A DNA stretch of 64,000 nt from Candidatus Desulfopertinax cowenii. GTDB lineage: Bacteria > Bacillota > Desulfotomaculia > Desulfotomaculales > Desulforudaceae. A program made the position numbers and the translations under genes. Every line of letters starts with the position of its first letter. Positions within the stretch are counted from its first letter, which is position 1. Shown here one piece after another: positions 29,920-37,349 of this stretch. The stretch spans positions 372,001 to 436,000 of the forward strand of contig MPOA01000006.1 of assembly GCA_001899445.1 (NCBI GenBank). Reading direction: 5' to 3'. A model generated the notes under the pieces. That model did not search any database, was not told the DNA's origin, and worked only from the letters and a program-made list of their open reading frames with translations.

Positions 29920-31179
29920 CTACTTGCCACCCCCCACCGCAGCCTGAATAGCCTTGAGCGCGGCCGCCGTAGCGTCACGCACGGACGCCGAGACCTCCAT
30001 CGGCTTGCGGGCACACCCGGCACCGCCGATACCGGTCTGGGCGATGTCGGAAACCACGAAACCATCTGAGTCGCTCGCGGCCAGTTCCGAAGGAACACCG
30101 GTGTCCAGCACGGACGGCGCCATCCCGGTCGCCAGGACCACCATGTTCACCGTCTGCTTCACGGTCTGGCCGGCACCCTGGTCCTCCGTTTCCAGGGTCA
30201 GGTCTCCGGTCGCCGGGTCCTCAGTGATCTCGCCAACCTTGCCCTTGATAAACACCACGTTCTCGTCCTGGGCGACCTTGGTGTAGAAGTCCTCGTACTT
30301 GCCCAGGGCCCGGATGTCGATGTAAAAGACGTAAATCTTGGCGTTGGGATTGTTCTCCCGGATGTAGGTGATGTGTTTCAGAGTAGCCAGGCAGCAAATC
30401 TGCGAACAGTAAGGCTGATGGTTTTCGTCACGCGAGCCGGCGCACTGCACGAAGGCGATGGTTTCCGGCTCCTTGCCGTCCGAGGGGCGCACAATCCGGC
30501 CCTCGGTGGGGCCGTTCGGCACCGCCAGCCGCTCCAACATTACGTTGGTAAGCACGTTCTGGTGTCGGCCAAAGCCGTAGTAGCTGATCTTGGCGGCGTC
30601 GTAAGGTTTCCAGCCGGTGGCGTAAACGATCGCACCCACTTTCAGGTTCACCGTTTCCGCGGCCATGTTCAGGCCAATGGCGTTGTACTTGCAGGCTTCC
30701 ACGCACTTGCTGCAACCGTCCGGACAGGCCGCCCGGTCAATGATGTACTTCATGGGAAAGGCAAACGGGTGAGGCAGGTAGATCGCCTTGGTCTTGTCCA
30801 GACCGTAGTTGAATTCGTTCGGTCTCTCCACGGGACAGGCTGCTACGCAGTCGCCGCACGCCGTGCACTCCGGCTTGACGTAACGCGGGTTCACTTTGAC
30901 GGTGACGTCAAAGTCACCCTTCCGGCCCGAGATCTTTTGAACCTCGGCACAGGTGAAAAACTTGATCCGCGGATTCCTACGGAGCCGCTTGAAGTTAATT
31001 TCCAGTCCGCAGTTCGGCGGGCAGAGCTTGGGAAAGTAGTGGTGCATCTGGGCCACCCGGCCGCCTAGGTAGGAGTTTTTTTCGACCAAATAGACATCGT
31101 ATCCCACCTCGGCTGCTTCGAGCGCAGTGGTCAGCCCACTTATCCCTCCCCCAACTACCAAAATGCTCTTGTTTGGCAT
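29920..31179 (-). CDS. qmoA: QmoA, HdrA-like flavoprotein of the Qmo complex
   Basis: A 419-residue protein with an FAD-binding Rossmann motif at the start (VVGGGISGLTTALEAAEVGYDVYLVEK), CPPNCGLE, and two iron-sulfur motifs (CTACGDCVAACP and CPDGCSKCVEAC). It ends with a conserved GGAGCARKPMEVSASVRDATAAAL segment shared with QmoB, where the paired Cys/Gly loop covers the flavin. Its stop lies directly against the qmoB start. It belongs to the aprBA-qmoAB-hdrCB order seen in Gram-positive sulfate reducers. A structured gap of 200 bases separates it from aprA. Confidence 0.94.
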   Translation of the reverse strand: MPNKSILVVGGGISGLTTALEAAEVGYDVYLVEKNSYLGGRVAQMHHYFPKLCPPNCGLEINFKRLRRNPRIKFFTCAEVQKISGRKGDFDVTVKVNPRYVKPECTACGDCVAACPVERPNEFNYGLDKTKAIYLPHPFAFPMKYIIDRAACPDGCSKCVEACKYNAIGLNMAAETVNLKVGAIVYATGWKPYDAAKISYYGFGRHQNVLTNVMLERLAVPNGPTEGRIVRPSDGKEPETIAFVQCAGSRDENHQPYCSQICCLATLKHITYIRENNPNAKIYVFYIDIRALGKYEDFYTKVAQDENVVFIKGKVGEITEDPATGDLTLETEDQGAGQTVKQTVNMVVLATGMAPSVLDTGVPSELAASDSDGFVVSDIAQTGIGGAGCARKPMEVSASVRDATAAALKAIQAAVGGGK

Positions 31180-31218
31180 ATTATCACCCTAAATAAATAT
31201 TGGACTAAACACATAGTG

Positions 31219-31237
31219 GGGAGGCATGAAGCCTCCC
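31219..31237 (-). other. Hairpin just upstream of qmoA
   Basis: GGGAGGC and GCCTCCC pair around a 5-base loop 40 bases upstream of the qmoA start. It could affect qmoA translation or stabilise the downstream transcript. Confidence 0.45.
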
Positions 31238-31238
31238 G

Positions 31239-31313
31239 TCTCCGGCTGCAGTCGGCATCCGCCACGCATTTCCGGGGTCATTGCTATTTCCTGTCTGCAG
31301 GCCGGAGCTATTC
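31239..31313 (-). other. Long-range stem in the aprA-qmoA gap
   Basis: CTCCGGCTGCAG and CTGCAGGCCGGAG face each other across about 50 bases and can form an imperfect stem. Together with the hairpins on each side it makes most of the 200-base gap structured. Confidence 0.35.
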
Positions 31314-31336
31314 CGGCTTGGGAAAAGAAGAAGTTG

Positions 31337-31363
31337 GCGGGCGAAATCGGCGATTTCGCCCGC
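31337..31363 (-). terminator. Strong hairpin directly after aprA (attenuator or 3' stabiliser)
   Basis: A perfect 12-bp stem (GCGGGCGAAATC/GATTTCGCCCGC) with a 3-base loop begins 16 bases after the aprA stop. On the minus strand it is not followed by a clean T run, so partial termination or RNA processing fits better than full termination. It would let aprBA be expressed above qmoAB-hdrCB. Confidence 0.6.
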
Positions 31364-31379
31364 TTTCCCTCTCTGGAAG

Positions 31380-33278
31380 TTACAGTCTAATAATGTCTTT
31401 CTTAAAGACTTCCCACTCGCCGGTCTTCGGGTCGTACTTGGTGTTAACAAAGACTTCCCAGTTCTCTTCGTCGATGCTCGGGAAATCCGCCCGGAAGTAG
31501 TAGCCCGGCCAGCGAGTCTCCTCGCGGAACAGGATGGTCCGCATGTGAGCCTCGGCGACCCAAGTCCGGTGGATGTTCTCCCAGCAGCGCATGAGCTCGT
31601 TCAGGTCACGCGCCGCAAGCTTCTCGGAGTCTTCCTTCAGCATCTGCAGGTACTCCATGCCTTTCTCGAGGAGATGCTTGCTGGTCGTGAAGTTGGAGCC
31701 CCAGCCGCCGGCGTACTCGTCCATCAGCTTCTGGATGCGGAACTTGTACTGTTTCGGGAAGATGTAGTACGGGTTGACCTCTTCCGCGGTGCTGAAGTCC
31801 TTGTGCTCTTCGTAGACCTTAAACGGCCGCAGGATCCTCTCCTTCAGAGCCTCGATTTCCGCCGGGTCAACATTCGGCAGGTCGGGGTTCTTATCGACCA
31901 GGTACTTGCAGGCCGCCTTGCCGGCGATGCGGCCCTCGGCGTGGGAGCCGGAGGAGAACTTGTGGCTGGACGCGCCGGAAGCGTCACCGGCCGCGAACAG
32001 GCCGTCCACAGTGGTCAGGTTGGCGTAGCCCCAGAAGTATTCCGGCGGCGCCACGTCTTCCGGACCGCTGACCCAGGCGCCGGAAGCACCGGAGTGCGAG
32101 CCGATGAAGTACGGCTCCGCCGCGGCGATTTCAGATTCCTTCTTCTCGGGCTCAATGTTGCAGGCCGCCCACAGGAGCGCCTGGGAAATGGTCATGTCGA
32201 GGAAGTCTTCCCAAGCTTCGGCCTCGAGGTGCTTCATCTTCTTCTTGAAGGCCTTCTCGTCGCCTTCGTACTTGGCGGCGAGCCGCTGGATGGCCTCGGC
32301 GGTCTGCATGTAGATCGGGCCCTTGCCGGCCGAGACATCGATCATGCCGAGCCAGTTACGCAGGTTGGCCGGCATCGGCTTAACCTTCGCGTACTTGCCC
32401 CACTTATCCAGTTCGGCAGCGTTGGTCTGCATGTAGACTTCGCCGAAGGCGTTGGTTGCCGTAGACTTGAAGAGCAGGAACCAGGCACCGACCGGACCGT
32501 AGGCATCCTTGAACCGGACCGGAATAAACCGGACTTCCTGGCAGGTCATCTCGGCACCGGCCTTGATGGTGAAGTAAGCGCTGGAACCAGTGGAGAACGG
32601 CGGGTACCAGGACCGGCCGAGACCCTCACCGGAAGACCGCGGACGGAATACGCCCACGCAGCCGCCCATCGCGCACAGGACGGCCTTGGCCCGGAAGACG
32701 TAGAACTTTTCTTCGCGGACACTGAAGCCGACCGCGCCGGCGATCCGGTTGCCGTCAAGGAGCGGCTCCACGATAAACACCCGCTCGTAAATCTCCGCGC
32801 CACAATCATTCAGCGCATTCTTGGCGGCTTCCGCCACGATGATCTTGTAGGACTCACCGTTGATCATTACCTGCCACCGGCCGCCCCGCTGGTACGGACC
32901 AACGCGGAAAGGATCATCCTCGCTCTTCGGCCAGATCGGAAGGCCCCACTTCTCAAACAGGTGCACGGTGGAGTCAACGTGCCGGGCGATGTTGTAGACC
33001 AGGTCATCGCGGGCTACGCCCATCAGGTCGTTCTTCACGTACTCGACGTAGTCCATCACGGTGTTCTCATTGTCACGCAGGCCGAGGTACAGGTTGATGG
33101 CCGAAAGGCCCTGGGCCACCGCGCCGCTCCGATCCATGGCCGCCTTGTCCACCAAGACTACCTTGAGGCCGTGCTTCTTAGCCCAGTGCGACACTTCCAC
33201 CGCCGCGCCACACGCCGCCATGCCGCCACCGATGATTAGCAAATCGGTGGTGACTTCAACTGTTTCAAAATTCGGCAT
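31380..33278 (-). CDS. aprA: Adenylylsulfate (APS) reductase alpha subunit
   Basis: The 632-residue flavoprotein reduces APS to sulfite and AMP in the cytoplasm, the second step of dissimilatory sulfate reduction. The N-terminal FAD site is LLIIGGGMAACGAAVEVSHW, followed by VDKAAMDRSGAVAQGLSAIN. The C-terminal part has RWPGYYFRADFPSIDEENWEVFVN, typical for AprA, and family residues such as the RPRSSGEGLGRSWYPPFSTG loop are present. Length is slightly shorter than in Desulfovibrio, as expected for Gram-positives. The start at 33278 follows GGAGG. It lies 45 bases after aprB. Confidence 0.97.
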   Translation of the reverse strand: MPNFETVEVTTDLLIIGGGMAACGAAVEVSHWAKKHGLKVVLVDKAAMDRSGAVAQGLSAINLYLGLRDNENTVMDYVEYVKNDLMGVARDDLVYNIARHVDSTVHLFEKWGLPIWPKSEDDPFRVGPYQRGGRWQVMINGESYKIIVAEAAKNALNDCGAEIYERVFIVEPLLDGNRIAGAVGFSVREEKFYVFRAKAVLCAMGGCVGVFRPRSSGEGLGRSWYPPFSTGSSAYFTIKAGAEMTCQEVRFIPVRFKDAYGPVGAWFLLFKSTATNAFGEVYMQTNAAELDKWGKYAKVKPMPANLRNWLGMIDVSAGKGPIYMQTAEAIQRLAAKYEGDEKAFKKKMKHLEAEAWEDFLDMTISQALLWAACNIEPEKKESEIAAAEPYFIGSHSGASGAWVSGPEDVAPPEYFWGYANLTTVDGLFAAGDASGASSHKFSSGSHAEGRIAGKAACKYLVDKNPDLPNVDPAEIEALKERILRPFKVYEEHKDFSTAEEVNPYYIFPKQYKFRIQKLMDEYAGGWGSNFTTSKHLLEKGMEYLQMLKEDSEKLAARDLNELMRCWENIHRTWVAEAHMRTILFREETRWPGYYFRADFPSIDEENWEVFVNTKYDPKTGEWEVFKKDIIRL

Positions 33279-33323
33279 TCTATGTAACCTCCTCCAAATT
33301 ACAATAGTATTGCATTAATTCCG

Positions 33324-33764
33324 TTACTTCTTCGGACTAGGAACGTCCGCGCCCAACGAAGCCGGCTCGGTGAACAGTTCAATGGCGTTGATGTCGTCCG
33401 CGCCCACGCCGTAGCCGCCATCGGGCACCGCACTACCCTCTTCCGTGGTCCGGATGGGGAACTTGAACCGCTTGACGGTACCGTTCCGGAACTTAACGGT
33501 CCACATGATGTCCTGCGAACCTCTCAGCGGCACGCAGCTGGCACCCATCGGGACGAAGTCCTGGTAACCCCGGAAGTCCATCGCCTGCTGCGGGCAAATC
33601 TTGACACAGCAGAGGCACTCCCAGCACTCATCGGGAGCCCGGTTGTACGCCTTCATTCTTTCCTTGTCCAGGACCATCAGGTCGTTGGGGCAGATGTACA
33701 TGCAAGCGGTTTTGTCTTGCCCCTTGCAGCCGTCGCACTTTTCGGCCATTACAAATGTTGGCAT
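33324..33764 (-). CDS. aprB: Adenylylsulfate (APS) reductase beta subunit
   Basis: A 146-residue iron-sulfur subunit that passes electrons to the AprA flavin. Two [4Fe-4S] sets are visible: CDGC plus CMYICP (with the insertion KGQDKTA) and CWECLCCVKICP. A tail follows that in known structures wraps around AprA. AGGAGG precedes the ATG at 33764. It is the first gene of the leftward operon; ATP sulfurylase (sat), often next to aprBA, is not in the window. Confidence 0.97.
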   Translation of the reverse strand: MPTFVMAEKCDGCKGQDKTACMYICPNDLMVLDKERMKAYNRAPDECWECLCCVKICPQQAMDFRGYQDFVPMGASCVPLRGSQDIMWTVKFRNGTVKRFKFPIRTTEEGSAVPDGGYGVGADDINAIELFTEPASLGADVPSPKK

Positions 33765-34421
33765 TGACTCAAACCTCCTAATTTAAACATTGTAACATTG
33801 GAACCAATCGAATCACTACAGACCCTACCCGAGACTTTCGGTGCAGCACCACTCCTTTCTCCGCAGTAAAGCTGAAGATTGTGATTGTACGGCTTCCTCA
33901 CCCTCAACCCCTTCCCAGAAGCACCCCAAAATCGCCTCCAGAGCGGGGCAAGGAGTGAAACACAAATTAAGCTGTTCTCCTTTAAGATGACAATTCTACT
34001 TAACCAATCAATTTCCTTCCGATGATAAACAAGTATTTTCTGTTAAGCTTGATAAAATATTAAGGATTATAAAGAACTAACCGATTTTAGCTAACTGATT
34101 TGTGGGTTATATTGTGAAGATCGGTACATACAATTGGCCAGCCAAACCTTCGCCAGGTTCGAACCCCGGATTACGCTCGTTGACCTTGTTTACTATAACA
34201 TGACTTGTTGGGGAAGGCAAGTCCCAAATGCACAGAAGGAACCGGCAGGTTCTACTGTTTTCGCCCGCTTTCCCCTTCCTAGACCGCAATCGGGTCGATA
34301 AGGCTTCCTCTCAGCCCGAGGCTTGCGCTTACGGCGCAAAGCCTGTCGAACATCCGCTTTCCGGCCCAGCTGCGGGTCCGCGTCTGTATTTGCTTGAACA
34401 ATCACATTCCATTCCGGCAAA
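33765..34421. other. Long intergenic region upstream of aprB
   Basis: About 660 bases without a convincing gene. On the minus side is a candidate promoter at 34066-34094, implying a leader of about 300 bases ahead of aprB. The stretch 33960-34130 is strikingly AT-rich against the 60% GC background. Around 34145-34180 is a T-arm-like sequence (CCAGG-TTCGAAC-CCCGG) with no other tRNA arms, perhaps a tRNA relic. From 34190 to 34420 I see GC-rich sequence with a small hairpin (GGCTTGCGC/GCGCAAAGCC) and nothing else. Confidence 0.5.
34066..34094 (-). promoter_or_regulatory. Candidate promoter of the aprBA-qmoAB-hdrCB operon
   Basis: On the minus strand TTAGCT and TATAAT are separated by 17 bases within AT-rich sequence. 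A second, weaker TACAAT lies nearer the gene at about 33793. Confidence 0.45.
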
Positions 34422-34450
34422 TTGTCATTTTTCAAAGCCCGTGGTACAAT
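34422..34450 (+). promoter_or_regulatory. Sigma-A promoter of the YlbF/YheA-type gene
   Basis: TTGTCA and TACAAT are separated by exactly 17 bases. The leader to the GTG at 34573 is about 115 bases. Confidence 0.7.
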
Positions 34451-34572
34451 ATGTGGGTACAACTATAAGAATACGAGTGCCAGGTAGTCGTCCGGATGGA
34501 ACGAGTTAATTAAGCCTTTCACACGCCTGGCCGATATTCTTTGGTCAGATTCTTGCACAGGAGGTCTTATCA

Positions 34573-34962
34573 GTGTCGGACGCAGTTTTAAGCAAGGCTC
34601 GGGAATTGGGCGAGGTATTGACCCGGTCCCCGGAATACCTGGACGTGAAGGCGAAGCAAAAGGCAATGTTTAACGACAATTCGGCCCTGGAGATGCTGAA
34701 AACATTTCACTTAATGCAGGATGCCGCGCAAAAGAAGAAGGCGCAGGGCCTGGAGCTTTCCCAGCAGGAAATCAAGTCCCTGGAGAAATTGGAATTGAAA
34801 ATGGCGTCGCACCCTACCATCAGCGCTTTTCATGAATCCCAGAGACGTTACCAGGACTTGATTAACAAGGTCCTGGAAACAGTGATCAAGGTGCAAAGGG
34901 AGGAACAGGAAGAAGACCTGATCAGGGAACAGATTCCGGACTATAAACCGGAAAAGAAGTAA
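34573..34962 (+). CDS. YlbF/YmcA/YheA-family protein
   Basis: The 129-residue product is almost entirely alpha-helical and highly charged. It shows the family pattern: KARELGEVLTRSPEYLDVKAKQKAMFNDNSALEML, then FHLMQDAAQKKKAQGLELSQQEIKSLEKLE. In Bacillus, YlbF, YmcA and YaaT form a complex that affects RNase Y activity, competence and sporulation; YheA is a less studied relative. Which branch this belongs to is not clear from sequence. The GTG start follows AGGAGG. It is a single-gene unit between its own promoter and a terminator. Confidence 0.8.
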   Translation: MSDAVLSKARELGEVLTRSPEYLDVKAKQKAMFNDNSALEMLKTFHLMQDAAQKKKAQGLELSQQEIKSLEKLELKMASHPTISAFHESQRRYQDLINKVLETVIKVQREEQEEDLIREQIPDYKPEKK

Positions 34963-35006
34963 CCGCCTCTGAAAACCATGAAGACTTGCAAGCACACGTA
35001 AACGCC

Positions 35007-35045
35007 GGGCGCGGGGAATTCCCCGCGCCCTTTCCCCTTTTTTGA
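35007..35045 (+). terminator. Terminator between the YlbF-type gene and lgt
   Basis: GGGCGCGGGG pairs with CCCCGCGCCC across AATT and is followed by TTTCCCCTTTTTT. It lies between convergent genes and may serve both. Confidence 0.8.
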
Positions 35046-35804
35046 TCACCACTCCGCGGAGGATTGGGCTCGGCGCCAGGTGAAGTACAGGGCCAAGCCG
35101 CTGACCGTCACCACCGCCAGGCTGACCAGTTGCCCCACAGTCAGCGCATCGATTCCGGCCGGTGGAGAAACCCGCCAGAAGTCAATCACGAAACGGTACA
35201 CACCGTAAAGAATCAGAAAAACCCACATCAGAAAACCGTCGAAAGACTTTTTCCGGCTCAGTATCCACAGGAGTAGGAAAATGAGTACTCCGGCCCCCGC
35301 CGAATAAAGCTGCGTCGGGTGCCGCACTACCTCGTCGAACGGAAAAGTCACCCCGAAGACGTGGTCCGTGGGCAGCCCGTAACAGCACCCGTTCAGGAAG
35401 CAACCGATGCGCCCGAAGGGATAACCGACCGCCACGCCCAGCGCCAGAAGGTCGCCCACCCGGGTCAGGCGCAGGTCCCGGCGCCGCGTGAACCAGATCA
35501 CCACCACCAGGCACAGGGCCAGGGCCCCGAAGAAAGAAAGCCCCCCGTCCCAGACCCGCAGCATCGCCCACGGTTCGGTCCCGTATTTCTCCCATTCCAA
35601 GAACACATAGGCGGCACGGCTGCCGATCACCCCAGCCACGATCATATACAGCGCCAAGTCGAGCAGAGTATCGGTGTCCATGCCCCGGTGTTTCCCGGCC
35701 CGCAAGACAACGACCAACCCGGCGGCGATTCCGAGGGCCACCATGAACCCGTAGCTGGTTACGGTGAACGGACCGAACTGGAGCAAAACAGGGTACAAGC
35801 GCAA
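35046..35804 (-). CDS. lgt: Prolipoprotein diacylglyceryl transferase
   Basis: A 252-residue membrane enzyme that attaches diacylglycerol to the lipobox cysteine of lipoproteins. About seven helices are visible. The Lgt signature is GYPFGRIGCFLNGCCYG with the conserved Arg, and RHPTQLYSA and GGLSFFGAL are also typical. It would serve GerC, the BMP-type binding protein and possibly the HtrA protein in this window. No operon partner is evident. Confidence 0.95.
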   Translation of the reverse strand: MRLYPVLLQFGPFTVTSYGFMVALGIAAGLVVVLRAGKHRGMDTDTLLDLALYMIVAGVIGSRAAYVFLEWEKYGTEPWAMLRVWDGGLSFFGALALCLVVVIWFTRRRDLRLTRVGDLLALGVAVGYPFGRIGCFLNGCCYGLPTDHVFGVTFPFDEVVRHPTQLYSAGAGVLIFLLLWILSRKKSFDGFLMWVFLILYGVYRFVIDFWRVSPPAGIDALTVGQLVSLAVVTVSGLALYFTWRRAQSSAEW

Positions 35805-35847
35805 ACCACCTCAATTGATTCCGAATGACGCCCCGGCCAGCCGTAAA

Positions 35848-36339
35848 CTAATGCTCGCGGGCACATTCACGGGCCCGCCCGGCCAGAACCTCCAGCCCGT
35901 GCGGCAGCGCAGGCATGATCGCTTCCAGGCACTCCCGTACTGCCTTCGGGCTGCCCGGAAGGTTTACGATCAAGGTCCGCTTCCGGATTCCGGCCACCGC
36001 CCGGCTGAGCATCGCCCGGGGGGTTTTCTTGCTGGTCTCGGCCCGCATCGCCTCGGCCAACCCGGGGACCTGGCGTTCCACTACGACCAGGGTGGCTTCG
36101 GGAGTGTTATCCCGCAAGGCGAACCCGGTCCCCCCGGTGGTAAGCACCAGATCTATTTTCTGGTCGCACAATTCGACCAGGGTCTCAATGATCACCTCGA
36201 TGTTGTCGGGCACGATTCTGGTGTCCTTGACCTCCCAGCCCTGGTGGGACACCACCTCCGCGATCGCCCGGCCGCTCTCATCCACCCGCTCGCCCCGGGC
36301 GCCCTTGTCGCTCACCGTGACGACGGCCACTTTAAACAT
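35848..36339 (-). CDS. Molybdopterin adenylyltransferase-type protein (MogA/MoaB)
   Basis: A 163-residue protein of the MogA/MoaB family, which activates molybdopterin with ATP before metal insertion. The MPT-binding signature is DLVLTTGGTGFALRDNTPEAT, and NLPGSPKAVRECLEAIMPALPH is near the C-terminus. The start ATG at 36339 follows GAGGTG. It overlaps the MOSC gene upstream by 8 bases, and moaC lies before that, so the three are an operon. MogA and MoaB cannot be told apart by eye. Confidence 0.9.
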   Translation of the reverse strand: MFKVAVVTVSDKGARGERVDESGRAIAEVVSHQGWEVKDTRIVPDNIEVIIETLVELCDQKIDLVLTTGGTGFALRDNTPEATLVVVERQVPGLAEAMRAETSKKTPRAMLSRAVAGIRKRTLIVNLPGSPKAVRECLEAIMPALPHGLEVLAGRARECAREH

Positions 36340-36775
36340 CGGGCAACACCTCGATAGTATCCCCAACCTGAACGTAACCGCTCTTTAGCACCTTGACGAA
36401 AACACCCTCCCGGGGCATAATGCAGTCCCCCACCTGTTGGAATACGGCGCAGCCGGTGCGACATTTTTTTCCAATTTGCGTAACCTCGCCCAGCACCTGC
36501 GGTCCGATTTTAAGCCGGGCACCCACCGACAGACTGTGCAATTCGAGGCCTTCGGTGGTTAGATTCTCAGCGAAATCGCCGGGGCCCACATCGAGCCCCT
36601 TCTGTCGCATCCGTTCGATGCTCTCGACGGCCAGAAGGCTGACCTGGCGGTGCCACGGACCGGCGTGGGCGTCGCCCACCAGGCCCGTTCCCTCCTGCAA
36701 ATAGGCCTTGCCCACGTTATTCTTTCGCACGCCCTTAGTTTCGCTGGTGCACACCGCTATAACCCTTCCGGCCAA
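36332..36775 (-). CDS. MOSC-domain protein
   Basis: A 147-residue stand-alone MOSC domain, a fold found in molybdenum cofactor sulfurases and in YiiM/YuaD. The conserved cysteine lies in KKCRTGCAVFQQVGDCIMPREGVFV, and the N-terminal half has GLVGDAHAGPWHRQVSLLA, the usual substrate loop. The start is TTG at 36775 after GGGAGGGGGAG; it overlaps the moaC 3' end by 19 bases. Placement between moaC and mogA suggests action on the cofactor, perhaps sulfuration or transfer, but its reaction is not proven. Confidence 0.85.
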   Translation of the reverse strand: MAGRVIAVCTSETKGVRKNNVGKAYLQEGTGLVGDAHAGPWHRQVSLLAVESIERMRQKGLDVGPGDFAENLTTEGLELHSLSVGARLKIGPQVLGEVTQIGKKCRTGCAVFQQVGDCIMPREGVFVKVLKSGYVQVGDTIEVLPDV

Positions 36776-37260
36776 GGTGTCTCCCCCTCCCTTTCGAACC
36801 GGCCGCTCTGCCCCCCGGACTTGGCGACCAGCCTGATATCCCCGATCACCATTTCCCGGTCCACGGCCTTGCACATATCGTAAACCGTCAGGGCTGCCAC
36901 CCCGACGGCCGTCATCGCTTCCATCTCCACTCCGGTCTGCCCGGCCGTTTTCACCCGGGCCTCGATTTCGAGCCGGGGCGTTTCCTCGTTCGCCCAGAAG
37001 CGCACCTCCACCACGGCCAGGAGCAGCGGGTGACACAAAGGAATCAAACGGGCGGTCTCCTTGGCGGCCATAATGCCGGCCGTGCGGGCCACCGCCAGGA
37101 CCTCGCCCTTGGCGATCCGGTCGTTCAGAATCAGCCGCAGGGTCTCCGGGCGCATGGTCACCGCGCCCCGGGCCACCGCCTCGCGCACGGTGGTGGCCTT
37201 GGCGGTCACCTCCACCATTTTCACCTTGCCGTGCTCGTCAACGTGGGTGAATCCGGGCAT
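36757..37260 (-). CDS. moaC: Cyclic pyranopterin monophosphate synthase
   Basis: A 167-residue enzyme that, with MoaA, turns GTP into cyclic pyranopterin monophosphate, the first step of molybdenum/tungsten cofactor synthesis. Family motifs are IPLCHPLLL, KTAGQTGVEMEAMTAVGVAALTVYDMCKAVDREM, which contains the catalytic Lys/Met region, and KSGGQSGRF. The ATG at 37260 has GGAGGTGA in front. MoaA is not in the window. Confidence 0.95.
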   Translation of the reverse strand: MPGFTHVDEHGKVKMVEVTAKATTVREAVARGAVTMRPETLRLILNDRIAKGEVLAVARTAGIMAAKETARLIPLCHPLLLAVVEVRFWANEETPRLEIEARVKTAGQTGVEMEAMTAVGVAALTVYDMCKAVDREMVIGDIRLVAKSGGQSGRFEREGETPWPEGL

Positions 37261-37349
37261 CCCTGGCTCACCTCCGGGTCCCGCCGGTGCCACACCTTAC
37301 GGCAGCCACAAACTTACTTACCTTGACTTTGATTTCGACACCGGCCAAC

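Noticed and set aside
27904-30069. A 721-codon open frame on the plus strand opposite qmoB and qmoA
   Set aside because: It mirrors the codon pattern of strong minus-strand genes, has low-complexity composition (many His, Gly, Val, Asp) and no family motif. Long antisense frames are expected in high-GC coding sequence.
31281-33239. A 652-codon plus-strand open frame opposite aprA
   Set aside because: Same reason: shadow of the aprA frame with no binding site and no recognisable domain.
34035-34065. An FNR/CRP-type operator (TTGAT-type half site) before aprB
   Set aside because: Only one half site (CTTGATAAAA) is convincing; the other half does not match, so a regulator call would be guesswork.
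34140-34185. A tRNA gene
   Set aside because: Only a T-arm-like sequence (CCAGG-TTCGAAC-CCCGG, one mismatch) is present; no acceptor, D or anticodon stems can be drawn. Kept only as a possible relic.
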